From: Calliopsis andreniformis
Lineage: Eukaryota; Arthropoda; Insecta; Hymenoptera; Andrenidae
Reading direction: 5' to 3'
DNA length: 64,000 bases
Assembly (NCBI RefSeq): GCF_051401765.1
Contig: NW_027480568.1
Span: forward strand, 434,001-498,000
The notes beneath the pieces are model-generated. The model did no database searches, had not been told where the DNA came from, and saw only the letters and a program-made list of their open reading frames with translations. Shown here piece after piece: positions 41,755 to 55,138 of the stretch. Within the stretch, counting starts at the first letter, position 1; the number at the start of each line of letters is the position of its first letter. The translations under genes were made by a program, and so were the position numbers.

Positions 41755-43516
41755 ATTGAGGATTCAGGATTGAGGTTTGAGGACTGAGGATTGAGGATTG
41801 AGGATTGAGGATTGAGGATTGAGGATTGAAGATTGAGGATTGAAGACTGAGGATCGGGTATTGATGATTGAACATTGAGGATTGAGGATTGAGGATTGAG
41901 GATTGAGGATTGAGGATTGAAGGTTGAATATTGATGAATGAAGATTGAGGATTGAGGATTGAAGGTCGTGGATTGAGGACGAGGACTGAGGGTTGAGTAT
42001 TGATACTTGAGGCCTGAGGATTGAGGATTGAGGATTGCGAATTGAGGATTGAGGGTTTAAGATTGAGGATTGGGTATTGAGGATTGAAGATTGAGCATTG
42101 AGGATTGAGGACAGAGGATTGAGGATTGAAGATTGAGTATTGAGGATTGAAGATTGACGATTGAGGATTGGGTATTGAGGATTGAAGATTGAGCATTGAG
42201 GATTGAGGACAGAGGATTGAGGATTGAAGATTGAGTATTGAGGATTGAAGATTGACGATTGAGGATTGAGGATTGAGGATTGAGGATTGAGGATTGAGGA
42301 TTGAAGATTGAGTATTGGGGATTGAAGATTGAGGATTGAGGATTGAGGATTGAGGATTGAGGATTGAAGATTGAGTACTGAGGATTGAAGATTGACGATT
42401 GAGGATTGAGGATTGAGGATTGAGGATAGAGGATTGAGGATTGAGGATTGAAGATTGAGTATTGAGGATTGAAGATTGAGGATTGAGGATTGAGGATTGA
42501 GGATTGAGGATTGAAGATTGAGTACTGAAGATTGAAGATTGAGGATTGAGGATTGAGGATTGAGGATTGAGGATTGAGGATTGAGGATTGAGCATTGAAG
42601 ATTGAGTATTGGGGATTGAAGATTGAGGATTGAGGATTGAGGATTGAGGATTGAGGATAGAGGATTGAGGATTGAGGATTGAAGATTGAGTATTGAGGAT
42701 TGAGGATTGAGGATCGAGGATTGAGGATTCAGGATTGAGGATTGAAGATTGAGTACTGAAGATTGAAGACTGAGGATTGAGGATTGAGGATTGAGGATTG
42801 AGGATTGAGGATTGAGGATTGAGGATTGAAGATTGAGTATTGGGGATTGAAGATTGAGGATTGAGGATTGAGGATTGAGGATTGAGGATTGAAGATTGAG
42901 TACTGAGGATTGAAGATTGACGATTGAGGATTGAGGATTGAGGATTGAGGATAGAGGATTGAGGATTGAGGATTGAAGATTGAGAATTGAGGATTGAGGA
43001 TTGAACATTGAGGACTGAGTGTTGAGGGTTGAGTGATGAGAATTGATGTTTGTCGATAGAGGTTTGAAGATTGCAGATTGAGTATGGAGTATTGAAAACT
43101 GTGAATTGAGTATATTCTATTGAGGATTGTGTATTGACAACTGATTGTTGAGGACTGAGGGCTGAAGATTGAGGGTTCCGGATTGAGGATTCAGAATTGA
43201 AATTTGAGGACTGAGCATTGAGGATTGAAGATTGAGTATGGAGGATTGAAGATTGAGAATTGAGGATTGAGGATTGAGGATTGAGGATGAGGGCTGAGGG
43301 TTGAGGATTGAGGTTTGAGGACCGAGGACTGAGGATTGACGATTGAGAATTGAGGATTGAGGATTGAGGGTTGAAGACTGAGGATTGGGTATTGAGGATT
43401 GAAGAATGAGGATTGAGGATTGAGGATTGAGGATTGAGGATTGAGGATTGAAGATTGACGATCGAGTAATGAGAATTGAGGATTGAGTATTGAGGATTGA
43501 GGATTGAAGATTGAGT
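41755..43516. repeat. 1,762-bp tandem unit, copy 2
   Basis: Direct repeat of 39,993-41,754, with C box at 42009 and A2 at 43095. After it, similarity continues to about 44,069 as a partial third unit, where GAAGATC replaces GAAGATT, and then follows the 2,460-bp cassette path. Confidence 0.83.
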
Positions 43517-46500
43517 ATTGAGGATTCAGGATTGAGGTTTGAGGACTGAGGATTGAGGATTGAGGATTGAGGATTGAGGATTGAGGATTGAAGATTGAGG
43601 ATTGAAGACTGAGGATCGGGTATTGATGATTGAACATTGAGGATTGAGGATTGAGGATTGAGGATTGAGGATTGAGGATTGAAGGTTGAATATTGATGAA
43701 TGAAGATTGAGGATTGAGGATTGAAGGTCGTGGATTGAGGACGAGGACTGAGGGTTGAGTATTGATACTTGAGGCCTGAGGATTGAGGATTGAGGATTGC
43801 GAATTGAGGATTGAGGGTTTAAGATTGAGGATTGGGTATTGAGGATTGAAGATTGAGCATTGAGGATTGAGGACAGAGGATTGAGGATTGAAGATTGAGT
43901 ATTGAGGATTGAAGATTGACGATTGAGGATTGGGTATTGAGGATTGAAGATTGAGCATTGAGGATTGAGGACAGAGGATTGAGGATTGAAGATTGAGTAT
44001 TGAGGATTGAAGATTGACGATTGAGGATTGAGGATTGAGGATTGAGGATTGAGGATTGAGGATTGAAGATCGAGTATTGGGGATTGAAGATTGAGGATTG
44101 AGGATTGAAGATTGAGTATTGAGGATTGAAGGTTGAGGATTGTGGATTGAGGATTGAGGATTGAGGATTGAAAATTGAGGATTGGGGACTGAATGTTGAG
44201 GGTTGAATGATGAGAATTGATGTTTGTGGATAGAGATTTGAAGATTGCTGGTTGAGTATTGAGTATTGAAAACTGTGAAATCATGGTATTCTATTGAGGA
44301 TTGAGGATGGACCACTGACTGTTGAGGACTGAGGGCTGAAGATTGAGGATTCAGGATTGAGGATTCAGGATTGAGGTTTGAGGACTGAGGATTGAGGATT
44401 GAGGATTGAGGATTGAGGATTGAGGATTGAGGATTGAGGATTGAAGACTGAGGATCGGGTATTGATGATTGAACATTGAGGATTGAGGATTGAGGATTGA
44501 GGATTGAGGATTGAGGATTGAAGGTTGAATATTGATGAATGAAGATTGAGGATTGAGGATTGAAGGTCGTGGATTGAGGACGAGGACTGAGGGTTGAGTA
44601 TTGATACTTGAGGCCTGAGGATTGAGGATTGAGGATTGCGAATTGAGGATTGAGGATTTAAGATTGAGGATTGGGTATTGAGGATTGAAGATTGAGCATT
44701 GAGGATTGAGGACAGAGGATTGAGGATTGAAGATTGAGTATTGAGGATTGAAGATTGACGATTGAGGATTGGGTATTGAGGATTGAAGATTGAGCATTGA
44801 GGATTGAGGACAGAGGATTGAGGATTGAAGATTGAGTATTGAGGATTGAAGATTGACGATTGAGGATTGAGGATTGAGGATTGAGGATTGAGGATTGAGG
44901 ATTGAAGATTGAGTATTGGGGATTGAAGATTGAGGATTGAGGATTGAGGATTGAGGATTGAGGATTGAAGATTGAGTACTGAGGATTGAAGATTGACGAT
45001 TGAGGATTGAGGATTGAGGATTGAGGATACAGGATTGAGGATTGAGGATTGAAGATTGAGTATTGAGGATTGAAGATTGAGGATTGAGGATTGAGGATTG
45101 AGGATTGAGGATTGGGGACTGAATGTTGAGGGTTGAATGATGAGAATTGATGTTTGTGGATAGAGATTTGAAGATTGCAGGTTGAGTATTCAGTATTGAA
45201 AACTGTGAAATCATGGTATTCTATTGAGGATTGAGGATGGACCACTGACAGTTGAGGACTGAGGGCTGAAGATTGAGGATTCAGGATTGAGGATTCAGGA
45301 TTGAGGTTTGAGGACTGAGGATTGAGGATTGAGGATTGAAGATTGAGTACTGAGGATTGAAGATTAAGATTGAGGATTGAGGATTGAGGACTGAGGATTG
45401 AGGATTGAGGATTGAAGGTTCAGAATTGAGGATTGAAGATTGAGAATTGAGGATTGAGGATTGAACATTGAGGACTGAGTGTTGAGGGTTGAGTGATGAG
45501 AATTGATGTTTGTCGATAGAGGTTTGAAGATTGCAGATTGAGTATGGAGTATTGAAAACTGTGAATTGAGTATATTCTATTGAGGATTGTGTATTGACAA
45601 CTGATTGTTGAGGACTGAGGGCTGAAGATTGAGGGTTCCGGATTGAGGATTCAGAATTGAAATTTGAGGACTGAGCATTGAGGATTGAAGATTGAGTATG
45701 GAGGATTGAAGATTGAGAATTGAGGATTGAGGATTGAGGATTGAGGATGAGGGCTGAGGGTTGAGGATTGAGGTTTGAGGACCGAGGACTGAGGATTGAC
45801 GATTGAGAATTGAGGATTGAGGATTGAGGGTTGAAGACTGAGGATTGGGTATTGAGGATTGAAGAATGAGGATTGAGGATTGAGGATTGAGTATTGAGGA
45901 TTGAAGATTGACGATCGAGTAATGAGAATTGAGGATTGAGTATTGAGGATTGAGGATTGAAGATTGAGTATTGAGGATTCAGGATTGAGGTTTGAGGACT
46001 GAGGATTGAGGATTGAGGATTGAGGATTGAGGATTGAGGATTGAAGATTGAGGATTGAAGACTGAGGATCGGGTATTGATGATTGAACATTGAGGATTGA
46101 GGATTGAGGATTGAGGATTGAGGATTGAGGATTGAAGGTTGAATATTGATGAATGAAGATTGAGGATTGAGGATTGAAGGTCGTGGATTGAGGACGAGGA
46201 CTGAGGGTTGAGTATTGATACTTGAGGCCTGAGGATTGAGGATTGAGGATTGCGAATTGAGGATTGAGGGTTTAAGATTGAGGATTGGGTATTGAGGATT
46301 GAAGATTGAGCATTGAGGATTGAGGACAGAGGATTGAGGATTGAAGATTGAGTATTGAGGATTGAAGATTGACGATTGAGGATTGGGTATTGAGGATTGA
46401 AGATTGAGCATTGAGGATTGAGGACAGAGGATTGAGGATTGAAGATTGAGTATTGAGGATTGAAGATTGACGATTGAGGATTGAGGATTGAGGATTGAGG

Positions 46501-47824
46501 ATTGAGGATTGAGGATTGAAGATCGAGTATTGGGGATTGAAGATTGAGGATTGAGGATTGAAGATTGAGTATTGAGGATTGAAGGTTGAGGATTGTGGAT
46601 TGAGGATTGAGGATTGAGGATTGAAAATTGAGGATTGGGGACTGAATGTTGAGGGTTGAATGATGAGAATTGATGTTTGTGGATAGAGATTTGAAGATTG
46701 CAGGTTGAGTATTGAGTATTGAAAACTGTGAAATCATGGTATTCTATTGAGGATTGAGGATGGACCACTGACTGTTGAGGACTGAGGGCTGAAGATTGAG
46801 GATTCAGGATTGAGGATTCAGGATTGAGGTTTGAGGACTGAGGATTGAGGATTGAGGATTGAGGATTGAGGATTGAGGATTGAGGATTGAGGATTGAAGA
46901 CTGAGGATCGGGTATTGATGATTGAACATTGAGGATTGAGGATTGAGGATTGAGGATTGAGGATTGAGGATTGAAGGTTGAATATTGATGAATGAAGATT
47001 GAGGATTGAGGATTGAAGGTCGTGGATTGAGGACGAGGACTGAGGGTTGAGTATTGATACTTGAGGCCTGAGGATTGAGGATTGAGGATTGCGAATTGAG
47101 GATTGAGGATTTAAGATTGAGGATTGGGTATTGAGGATTGAAGATTGAGCATTGAGGATTGAGGACAGAGGATTGAGGATTGAAGATTGAGTATTGAGGA
47201 TTGAAGATTGACGATTGAGGATTGGGTATTGAGGATTGAAGATTGAGCATTGAGGATTGAGGACAGAGGATTGAGGATTGAAGATTGAGTATTGAGGATT
47301 GAAGATTGACGATTGAGGATTGAGGATTGAGGATTGAGGATTGAGGATTGAGGATTGAAGATTGAGTATTGGGGATTGAAGATTGAGGATTGAGGATTGA
47401 GGATTGAGGATTGAGGATTGAAGATTGAGTACTGAGGATTGAAGATTGACGATTGAGGATTGAGGATTGAGGATTGAGGATAGAGGATTGAGGATTGAGG
47501 ATTGAAGATTGAGTATTGAGGATTGAAGATTGAGGATTGAGGATTGAGGATTGAGGATTGAGGATTGAAGATTGAGTACTGAAGATTGAAGATTGAGGAT
47601 TGAGGATTGAGGATTGAGGATTGAGGATTGAGGATTGAGGATTGAGCATTGAAGATTGAGTATTGGGGATTGAAGATTGAGGATTGAGGATTGAGGATTG
47701 AGGATTGAGGATAGAGGATTGAGGATTGAGGATTGAAGATTGAGTATTGAGGATTGAGGATTGAGGATCGAGGATTGAGGATTCAGGATTGAGGATTGAA
47801 GATTGAGTACTGAAGATTGAAGAT
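42968..47824. repeat. 4.86-kb copy of 36,152-41,008
   Basis: Right-hand member of the 6,816-bp-offset pair. Its left end falls inside a GAAGATT, GAGAATT run and its right end at 47,824, almost the end of 9,584-bp copy A. The segment near 46,567 has GAGTATT where its source has GCGTATT, so the copied version was not identical to the present source. Confidence 0.8.
43095..45554. repeat. 2,460-bp cassette, copy 3 of 5
   Basis: A2 (43095), C (43771), B (44269), C (44610), B' (45199), next A2 (45555), in the same order and spacing as at 17,427. GCTGGTT lies near 44,246 and GATACAG near 45,026. It sits within the 42,968-47,824 copy. Confidence 0.85.
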
Positions 47825-49576
47825 TGAGTATTGAGGATTGAAGATTGAGGATTGAGGATTGAGGATTGAGGATTGAGGATTGGGGACTGAATGTTGAGGG
47901 TTGAATGATGAGAATTGATGTTTGTGGATAGAGATTTGAAGATTGCAGGTTGAGTATTCAGTATTGAAAACTGTGAAATCATGGTATTCTATTGAGGATT
48001 GAGGATGGACCACTGACAGTTGAGGACTGAGGGCTGAAGATTGAGGATTCAGGATTGAGGATTCAGGATTGAGGTTTGAGGACTGAGGATTGAGGATTGA
48101 GGATTGAAGATTGAGTACTGAGGATTGAAGATTAAGATTGAGGATTGAGGATTGAGGACTGAGGATTGAGGATTGAGGATTGAAGGTTCAGAATTGAGGA
48201 TTGAAGATTGAGAATTGAGGATTGAGGATTGAACATTGAGGACTGAGTGTTGAGGGTTGAGTGATGAGAATTGATGTTTGTCGATAGAGGTTTGAAGATT
48301 GCAGATTGAGTATGGAGTATTGAAAACTGTGAATTGAGTATATTCTATTGAGGATTGTGTATTGACAACTGATTGTTGAGGACTGAGGGCTGAAGATTGA
48401 GGGTTCCGGATTGAGGATTCAGAATTGAAATTTGAGGACTGAGCATTGAGGATTGAAGATTGAGTATGGAGGATTGAAGATTGAGAATTGAGGATTGAGG
48501 ATTGAGGATTGAGGATGAGGGCTGAGGGTTGAGGATTGAGGTTTGAGGACCGAGGACTGAGGATTGACGATTGAGAATTGAGGATTGAGGATTGAGGGTT
48601 GAAGACTGAGGATTGGGTATTGAGGATTGAAGAATGAGGATTGAGGATTGAGGATTGAGTATTGAGGATTGAAGATTGACGATCGAGTAATGAGAATTGA
48701 GGATTGAGTATTGAGGATTGAGGATTGAAGATTGAGTATTGAGGATTCAGGATTGAGGTTTGAGGACTGAGGATTGAGGATTGAGGATTGAGGATTGAGG
48801 ATTGAGGATTGAAGATTGAGGATTGAAGACTGAGGATCGGGTATTGATGATTGAACATTGAGGATTGAGGATTGAGGATTGAGGATTGAGGATTGAGGAT
48901 TGAAGGTTGAATATTGATGCATGAAGATTGAGGATTGAGGATTGAAGGTCGTGGATTGAGGACGAGGACTGAGGGTTGAGTATTGATACTTGAGGCCTGA
49001 GGATTGAGGATTGAGGATTGCGAATTGAGGATTGAGGGTTTAAGATTGAGGATTGGGTATTGAGGATTGAAGATTGAGCATTGAGGATTGAGGACAGAGG
49101 ATTGAGGATTGAAGATTGAGTATTGAGGATTGAAGATTGACGATTGAGGATTGGGTATTGAGGATTGAAGATTGAGCATTGAGGATTGAGGACAGAGGAT
49201 TGAGGATTGAAGATTGAGTATTGAGGATTGAAGATTGACGATTGAGGATTGAGGATTGAGGATTGAGGATTGAGGATTGAGGATTGAAGATCGAGTATTG
49301 GGGATTGAAGATTGAGGATTGAGGATTGAAGATTGCGTATTGAGGATTGAAGGTTGAGGATTGTGGATTGAGGATTGAGGATTGAGGATTGAAAATTGAG
49401 GATTGGGGACTGAATGTTGAGGGTTGAATGATGAGAATTGATGTTTGTGGATAGAGATTTGAAGATTGCAGGTTGAGTATTGAGTATTGAAAACTGTGAA
49501 ATCATGGTATTCTATTGAGGATTGAGGATGGACCACTGACTGTTGAGGACTGAGGGCTGAAGTTTGAGGATTCAGG

Positions 49577-52500
49577 ATTGAGGATTCAGGATTGAGGTTT
49601 GAGGACTGAGGATTGAGGATTGAGGATTGAGGATTGAGGATTGAGGATTGAGGATTGAGGATTGAAGACTGAGGATCGGGTATTGATGATTGAACATTGA
49701 GGATTGAGGATTGAGGATTGAGGATTGAGGATTGAGGATTGAAGGTTGAATATTGATGAATGAAGATTGAGGATTGAGGATTGAAGGTCGTGGATTGAGG
49801 ACGAGGACTGAGGGTTGAGTATTGATACTTGAGGCCTGAGGATTGAGGATTGAGGATTGCGAATTGAGGATTGAGGATTTAAGATTGAGGATTGGGTATT
49901 GAGGATTGAAGATTGAGCATTGAGGATTGAGGACAGAGGATTGAGGATTGAAGATTGAGTATTGAGGATTGAAGATTGACGATTGAGGATTGGGTATTGA
50001 GGATTGAAGATTGAGCATTGAGGATTGAGGACAGAGGATTGAGGATTGAAGATTGAGTATTGAGGATTGAAGATTGACGATTGAGGATTGAGGATTGAGG
50101 ATTGAGGATTGAGGATTGAGGATTGAAGATTGAGTATTGGGGATTGAAGATTGAGGATTGAGGATTGAGGATTGAGGATTGAGGATTGAAGATTGAGTAC
50201 TGAGGATTGAAGATTGACGATTGAGGATTGAGGATTGAGGATTGAGGATAGAGGATTGAGGATTGAGGATTGAAGATTGAGTATTGAGGATTGAAGATTG
50301 AGGATTGAGGATTGAGGATTGAGGATTGAGGATTGAAGATTGAGTACTGAAGATTGAAGATTGAGGATTGAGGATTGAGGATTGAGGATTGAGGATTGAG
50401 GATTGAGGATTGAGCATTGAAGATTGAGTATTGGGGATTGAAGATTGAGGATTGAGGATTGAGGATTGAGGATTGAGGATAGAGGATTGAGGATTGAGGA
50501 TTGAAGATTGAGTATTGAGGATTGAGGATTGAGGATCGAGGATTGAGGATTCAGGATTGAGGATTGAAGATTGAGTACTGAAGATTGAAGACTGAGGATT
50601 GAGGATTGAGGATTGAGGATTGAGGATTGAGGATTGAGGATTGAGGATTGAAGATTGAGTATTGGGGATTGAAGATTGAGGATTGAGGATTGAGGATTGA
50701 GGATTGAGGATTGAAGATTGAGTACTGAGGATTGAAGATTGACGATTGAGGATTGAGGATTGAGGATTGAGGATAGAGGATTGAGGATTGAGGATTGAAG
50801 ATTGAGAATTGAGGATTGAGGATTGAACATTGAGGACTGAGTGTTGAGGGTTGAGTGATGAGAATTGATGTTTGTCGATAGAGGTTTGAAGATTGCAGAT
50901 TGAGTATGGAGTATTGAAAACTGTGAATTGAGTATATTCTATTGAGGATTGTGTATTGACAACTGATTGTTGAGGACTGAGGGCTGAAGATTGAGGGTTC
51001 CGGATTGAGGATTCAGAATTGAAATTTGAGGACTGAGCATTGAGGATTGAAGATTGAGTATGGAGGATTGAAGATTGAGAATTGAGGATTGAGGATTGAG
51101 GATTGAGGATGAGGGCTGAGGGTTGAGGATTGAGGTTTGAGGACCGAGGACTGAGGATTGACGATTGAGAATTGAGGATTGAGGATTGAGGGTTGAAGAC
51201 TGAGGATTGGGTATTGAGGATTGAAGAATGAGGATTGAGGATTGAGGATTGAGGATTGAGGATTGAGGATTGAAGATTGACGATCGAGTAATGAGAATTG
51301 AGGATTGAGTATTGAGGATTGAGGATTGAAGATTGAGTATTGAGGATTCAGGATTGAGGTTTGAGGACTGAGGATTGAGGATTGAGGATTGAGGATTGAG
51401 GATTGAGGATTGAAGATTGAGGATTGAAGACTGAGGATCGGGTATTGATGATTGAACATTGAGGATTGAGGATTGAGGATTGAGGATTGAGGATTGAGGA
51501 TTGAAGGTTGAATATTGATGAATGAAGATTGAGGATTGAGGATTGAAGGTCGTGGATTGAGGACGAGGACTGAGGGTTGAGTATTGATACTTGAGGCCTG
51601 AGGATTGAGGATTGAGGATTGCGAATTGAGGATTGAGGGTTTAAGATTGAGGATTGGGTATTGAGGATTGAAGATTGAGCATTGAGGATTGAGGACAGAG
51701 GATTGAGGATTGAAGATTGAGTATTGAGGATTGAAGATTGACGATTGAGGATTGGGTATTGAGGATTGAAGATTGAGCATTGAGGATTGAGGACAGAGGA
51801 TTGAGGATTGAAGATTGAGTATTGAGGATTGAAGATTGACGATTGAGGATTGAGGATTGAGGATTGAGGATTGAGGATTGAGGATTGAAGATTGAGTATT
51901 GGGGATTGAAGATTGAGGATTGAGGATTGAGGATTGAGGATTGAGGATTGAAGATTGAGTACTGAGGATTGAAGATTGACGATTGAGGATTGAGGATTGA
52001 GGATTGAGGATAGAGGATTGAGGATTGAGGATTGAAGATTGAGTATTGAGGATTGAAGATTGAGGATTGAGGATTGAGGATTGAGGATTGAGGATTGAAG
52101 ATTGAGTACTGAAGATTGAAGATTGAGGATTGAGGATTGAGGATTGAGGATTGAGGATTGAGGATTGAGGATTGAGCATTGAAGATTGAGTATTGGGGAT
52201 TGAAGATTGAGGATTGAGGATTGAGGATTGAGGATTGAGGATAGAGGATTGAGGATTGAGGATTGAAGATTGAGTATTGAGGATTGAGGATTGAGGATCG
52301 AGGATTGAGGATTCAGGATTGAGGATTGAAGATTGAGTACTGAAGATTGAAGACTGAGGATTGAGGATTGAGGATTGAGGATTGAGGATTGAGGATTGAG
52401 GATTGAGGATTGAAGATTGAGTATTGGGGATTGAAGATTGAGGATTGAGGATTGAGGATTGAGGATTGAGGATTGAAGATTGAGTACTGAGGATTGAAGA

Positions 52501-53100
52501 TTGACGATTGAGGATTGAGGATTGAGGATTGAGGATAGAGGATTGAGGATTGAGGATTGAAGATTGAGAATTGAGGATTGAGGATTGAACATTGAGGACT
52601 GAGTGTTGAGGGTTGAGTGATGAGAATTGATGTTTGTCGATAGAGGTTTGAAGATTGCAGATTGAGTATGGAGTATTGAAAACTGTGAATTGAGTATATT
52701 CTATTGAGGATTGTGTATTGACAACTGATTGTTGAGGACTGAGGGCTGAAGATTGAGGGTTCCGGATTGAGGATTCAGAATTGAAATTTGAGGACTGAGC
52801 ATTGAGGATTGAAGATTGAGTATGGAGGATTGAAGATTGAGAATTGAGGATTGAGGATTGAGGATTGAGGATGAGGGCTGAGGGTTGAGGATTGAGGTTT
52901 GAGGACCGAGGACTGAGGATTGACGATTGAGAATTGAGGATTGAGGATTGAGGGTTGAAGACTGAGGATTGGGTATTGAGGATTGAAGAATGAGGATTGA
53001 GGATTGAGGATTGAGGATTGAGGATTGAGGATTGAAGATTGACGATCGAGTAATGAGAATTGAGGATTGAGTATTGAGGATTGAGGATTGAAGATTGAGT
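49577..53100. repeat. Second pair of 1,762-bp tandem units
   Basis: Units 49,577-51,338 and 51,339-53,100 are the copy-B counterparts of 39,993-43,516. They contain C boxes at 49831 and 51593 and A2 landmarks at 50917 and 52679. Their presence in both 9,584-bp copies shows that the 1,762-bp event came first. Confidence 0.82.
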
Positions 53101-55138
53101 ATTGAGGATTCAGGATTGAGGTTTGAGGACTGAGGATTGAGGATTGAGGATTGAGGATTGAGGATTGAGGATTGAAGATTGAGGATTGAAGACTGAGGAT
53201 CGGGTATTGATGATTGAACATTGAGGATTGAGGATTGAGGATTGAGGATTGAGGATTGAGGATTGAAGGTTGAATATTGATGAATGAAGATTGAGGATTG
53301 AGGATTGAAGGTCGTGGATTGAGGACGAGGACTGAGGGTTGAGTATTGATACTTGAGGCCTGAGGATTGAGGATTGAGGATTGCGAATTGAGGATTGAGG
53401 GTTTAAGATTGAGGATTGGGTATTGAGGATTGAAGATTGAGCATTGAGGATTGAGGACAGAGGATTGAGGATTGAAGATTGAGTATTGAGGATTGAAGAT
53501 TGACGATTGAGGATTGGGTATTGAGGATTGAAGATTGAGCATTGAGGATTGAGGACAGAGGATTGAGGATTGAAGATTGAGTATTGAGGATTGAAGATTG
53601 ACGATTGAGGATTGAGGATTGAGGATTGAGGATTGAGGATTGAGGATTGAAGATCGAGTATTGGGGATTGAAGATTGAGGATTGAGGATTGAAGATTGAG
53701 TATTGAGGATTGAAGGTTGAGGATTGTGGATTGAGGATTGAGGATTGAGGATTGAAAATTGAGGATTGGGGACTGAATGTTGAGGGTTGAATGATGAGAA
53801 TTGATGTTTGTGGATAGAGATTTGAAGATTGCTGGTTGAGTATTGAGTATTGAAAACTGTGAAATCATGGTATTCTATTGAGGATTGAGGATGGACCACT
53901 GACTGTTGAGGACTGAGGGCTGAAGATTGAGGATTCAGGATTGAGGATTCAGGATTGAGGTTTGAGGACTGAGGATTGAGGATTGAGGATTGAGGATTGA
54001 GGATTGAGGATTGAGGATTGAGGATTGAAGACTGAGGATCGGGTATTGATGATTGAACATTGAGGATTGAGGATTGAGGATTGAGGATTGAGGATTGAGG
54101 ATTGAAGGTTGAATATTGATGAATGAAGATTGAGGATTGAGGATTGAAGGTCGTGGATTGAGGACGAGGACTGAGGGTTGAGTATTGATACTTGAGGCCT
54201 GAGGATTGAGGATTGAGGATTGCGAATTGAGGATTGAGGATTTAAGATTGAGGATTGGGTATTGAGGATTGAAGATTGAGCATTGAGGATTGAGGACAGA
54301 GGATTGAGGATTGAAGATTGAGTATTGAGGATTGAAGATTGACGATTGAGGATTGGGTATTGAGGATTGAAGATTGAGCATTGAGGATTGAGGACAGAGG
54401 ATTGAGGATTGAAGATTGAGTATTGAGGATTGAAGATTGACGATTGAGGATTGAGGATTGAGGATTGAGGATTGAGGATTGAGGATTGAAGATTGAGTAT
54501 TGGGGATTGAAGATTGAGGATTGAGGATTGAGGATTGAGGATTGAGGATTGAAGATTGAGTACTGAGGATTGAAGATTGACGATTGAGGATTGAGGATTG
54601 AGGATTGAGGATACAGGATTGAGGATTGAGGATTGAAGATTGAGTATTGAGGATTGAAGATTGAGGATTGAGGATTGAGGATTGAGGATTGAGGATTGGG
54701 GACTGAATGTTGAGGGTTGAATGATGAGAATTGATGTTTGTGGATAGAGATTTGAAGATTGCAGGTTGAGTATTCAGTATTGAAAACTGTGAAATCATGG
54801 TATTCTATTGAGGATTGAGGATGGACCACTGACAGTTGAGGACTGAGGGCTGAAGATTGAGGATTCAGGATTGAGGATTCAGGATTGAGGTTTGAGGACT
54901 GAGGATTGAGGATTGAGGATTGAAGATTGAGTACTGAGGATTGAAGATTAAGATTGAGGATTGAGGATTGAGGACTGAGGATTGAGGATTGAGGATTGAA
55001 GGTTCAGAATTGAGGATTGAAGATTGAGAATTGAGGATTGAGGATTGAACATTGAGGACTGAGTGTTGAGGGTTGAGTGATGAGAATTGATGTTTGTCGA
55101 TAGAGGTTTGAAGATTGCAGATTGAGTATGGAGTATTG
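52679..55138. repeat. 2,460-bp cassette, copy 4 of 5
   Basis: Counterpart of copy 3, shifted by 9,584 bp, with C boxes at 53355 and 54194, B at 53853 and B' at 54783. The GCTGGTT and GATACAG markers are present near 53,830 and 54,610. Confidence 0.85.

Larger units (their letters stand above)
38231..47814. repeat. 9,584-bp tandem block, copy A
   Basis: Sequence from 38,231 to 47,828 matches that 9,584 bp to the right. The matched span (about 9,598 bp) is slightly longer than the offset, so copies A and B abut head to tail with about 14 bp, two heptamers, of junction homology. It contains two 1,762-bp units and the third 2,460-bp cassette. Differences noticed against copy B: A at 39336 (C at 48920) and A at 39979 (T at 49563). 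Confidence 0.9.
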
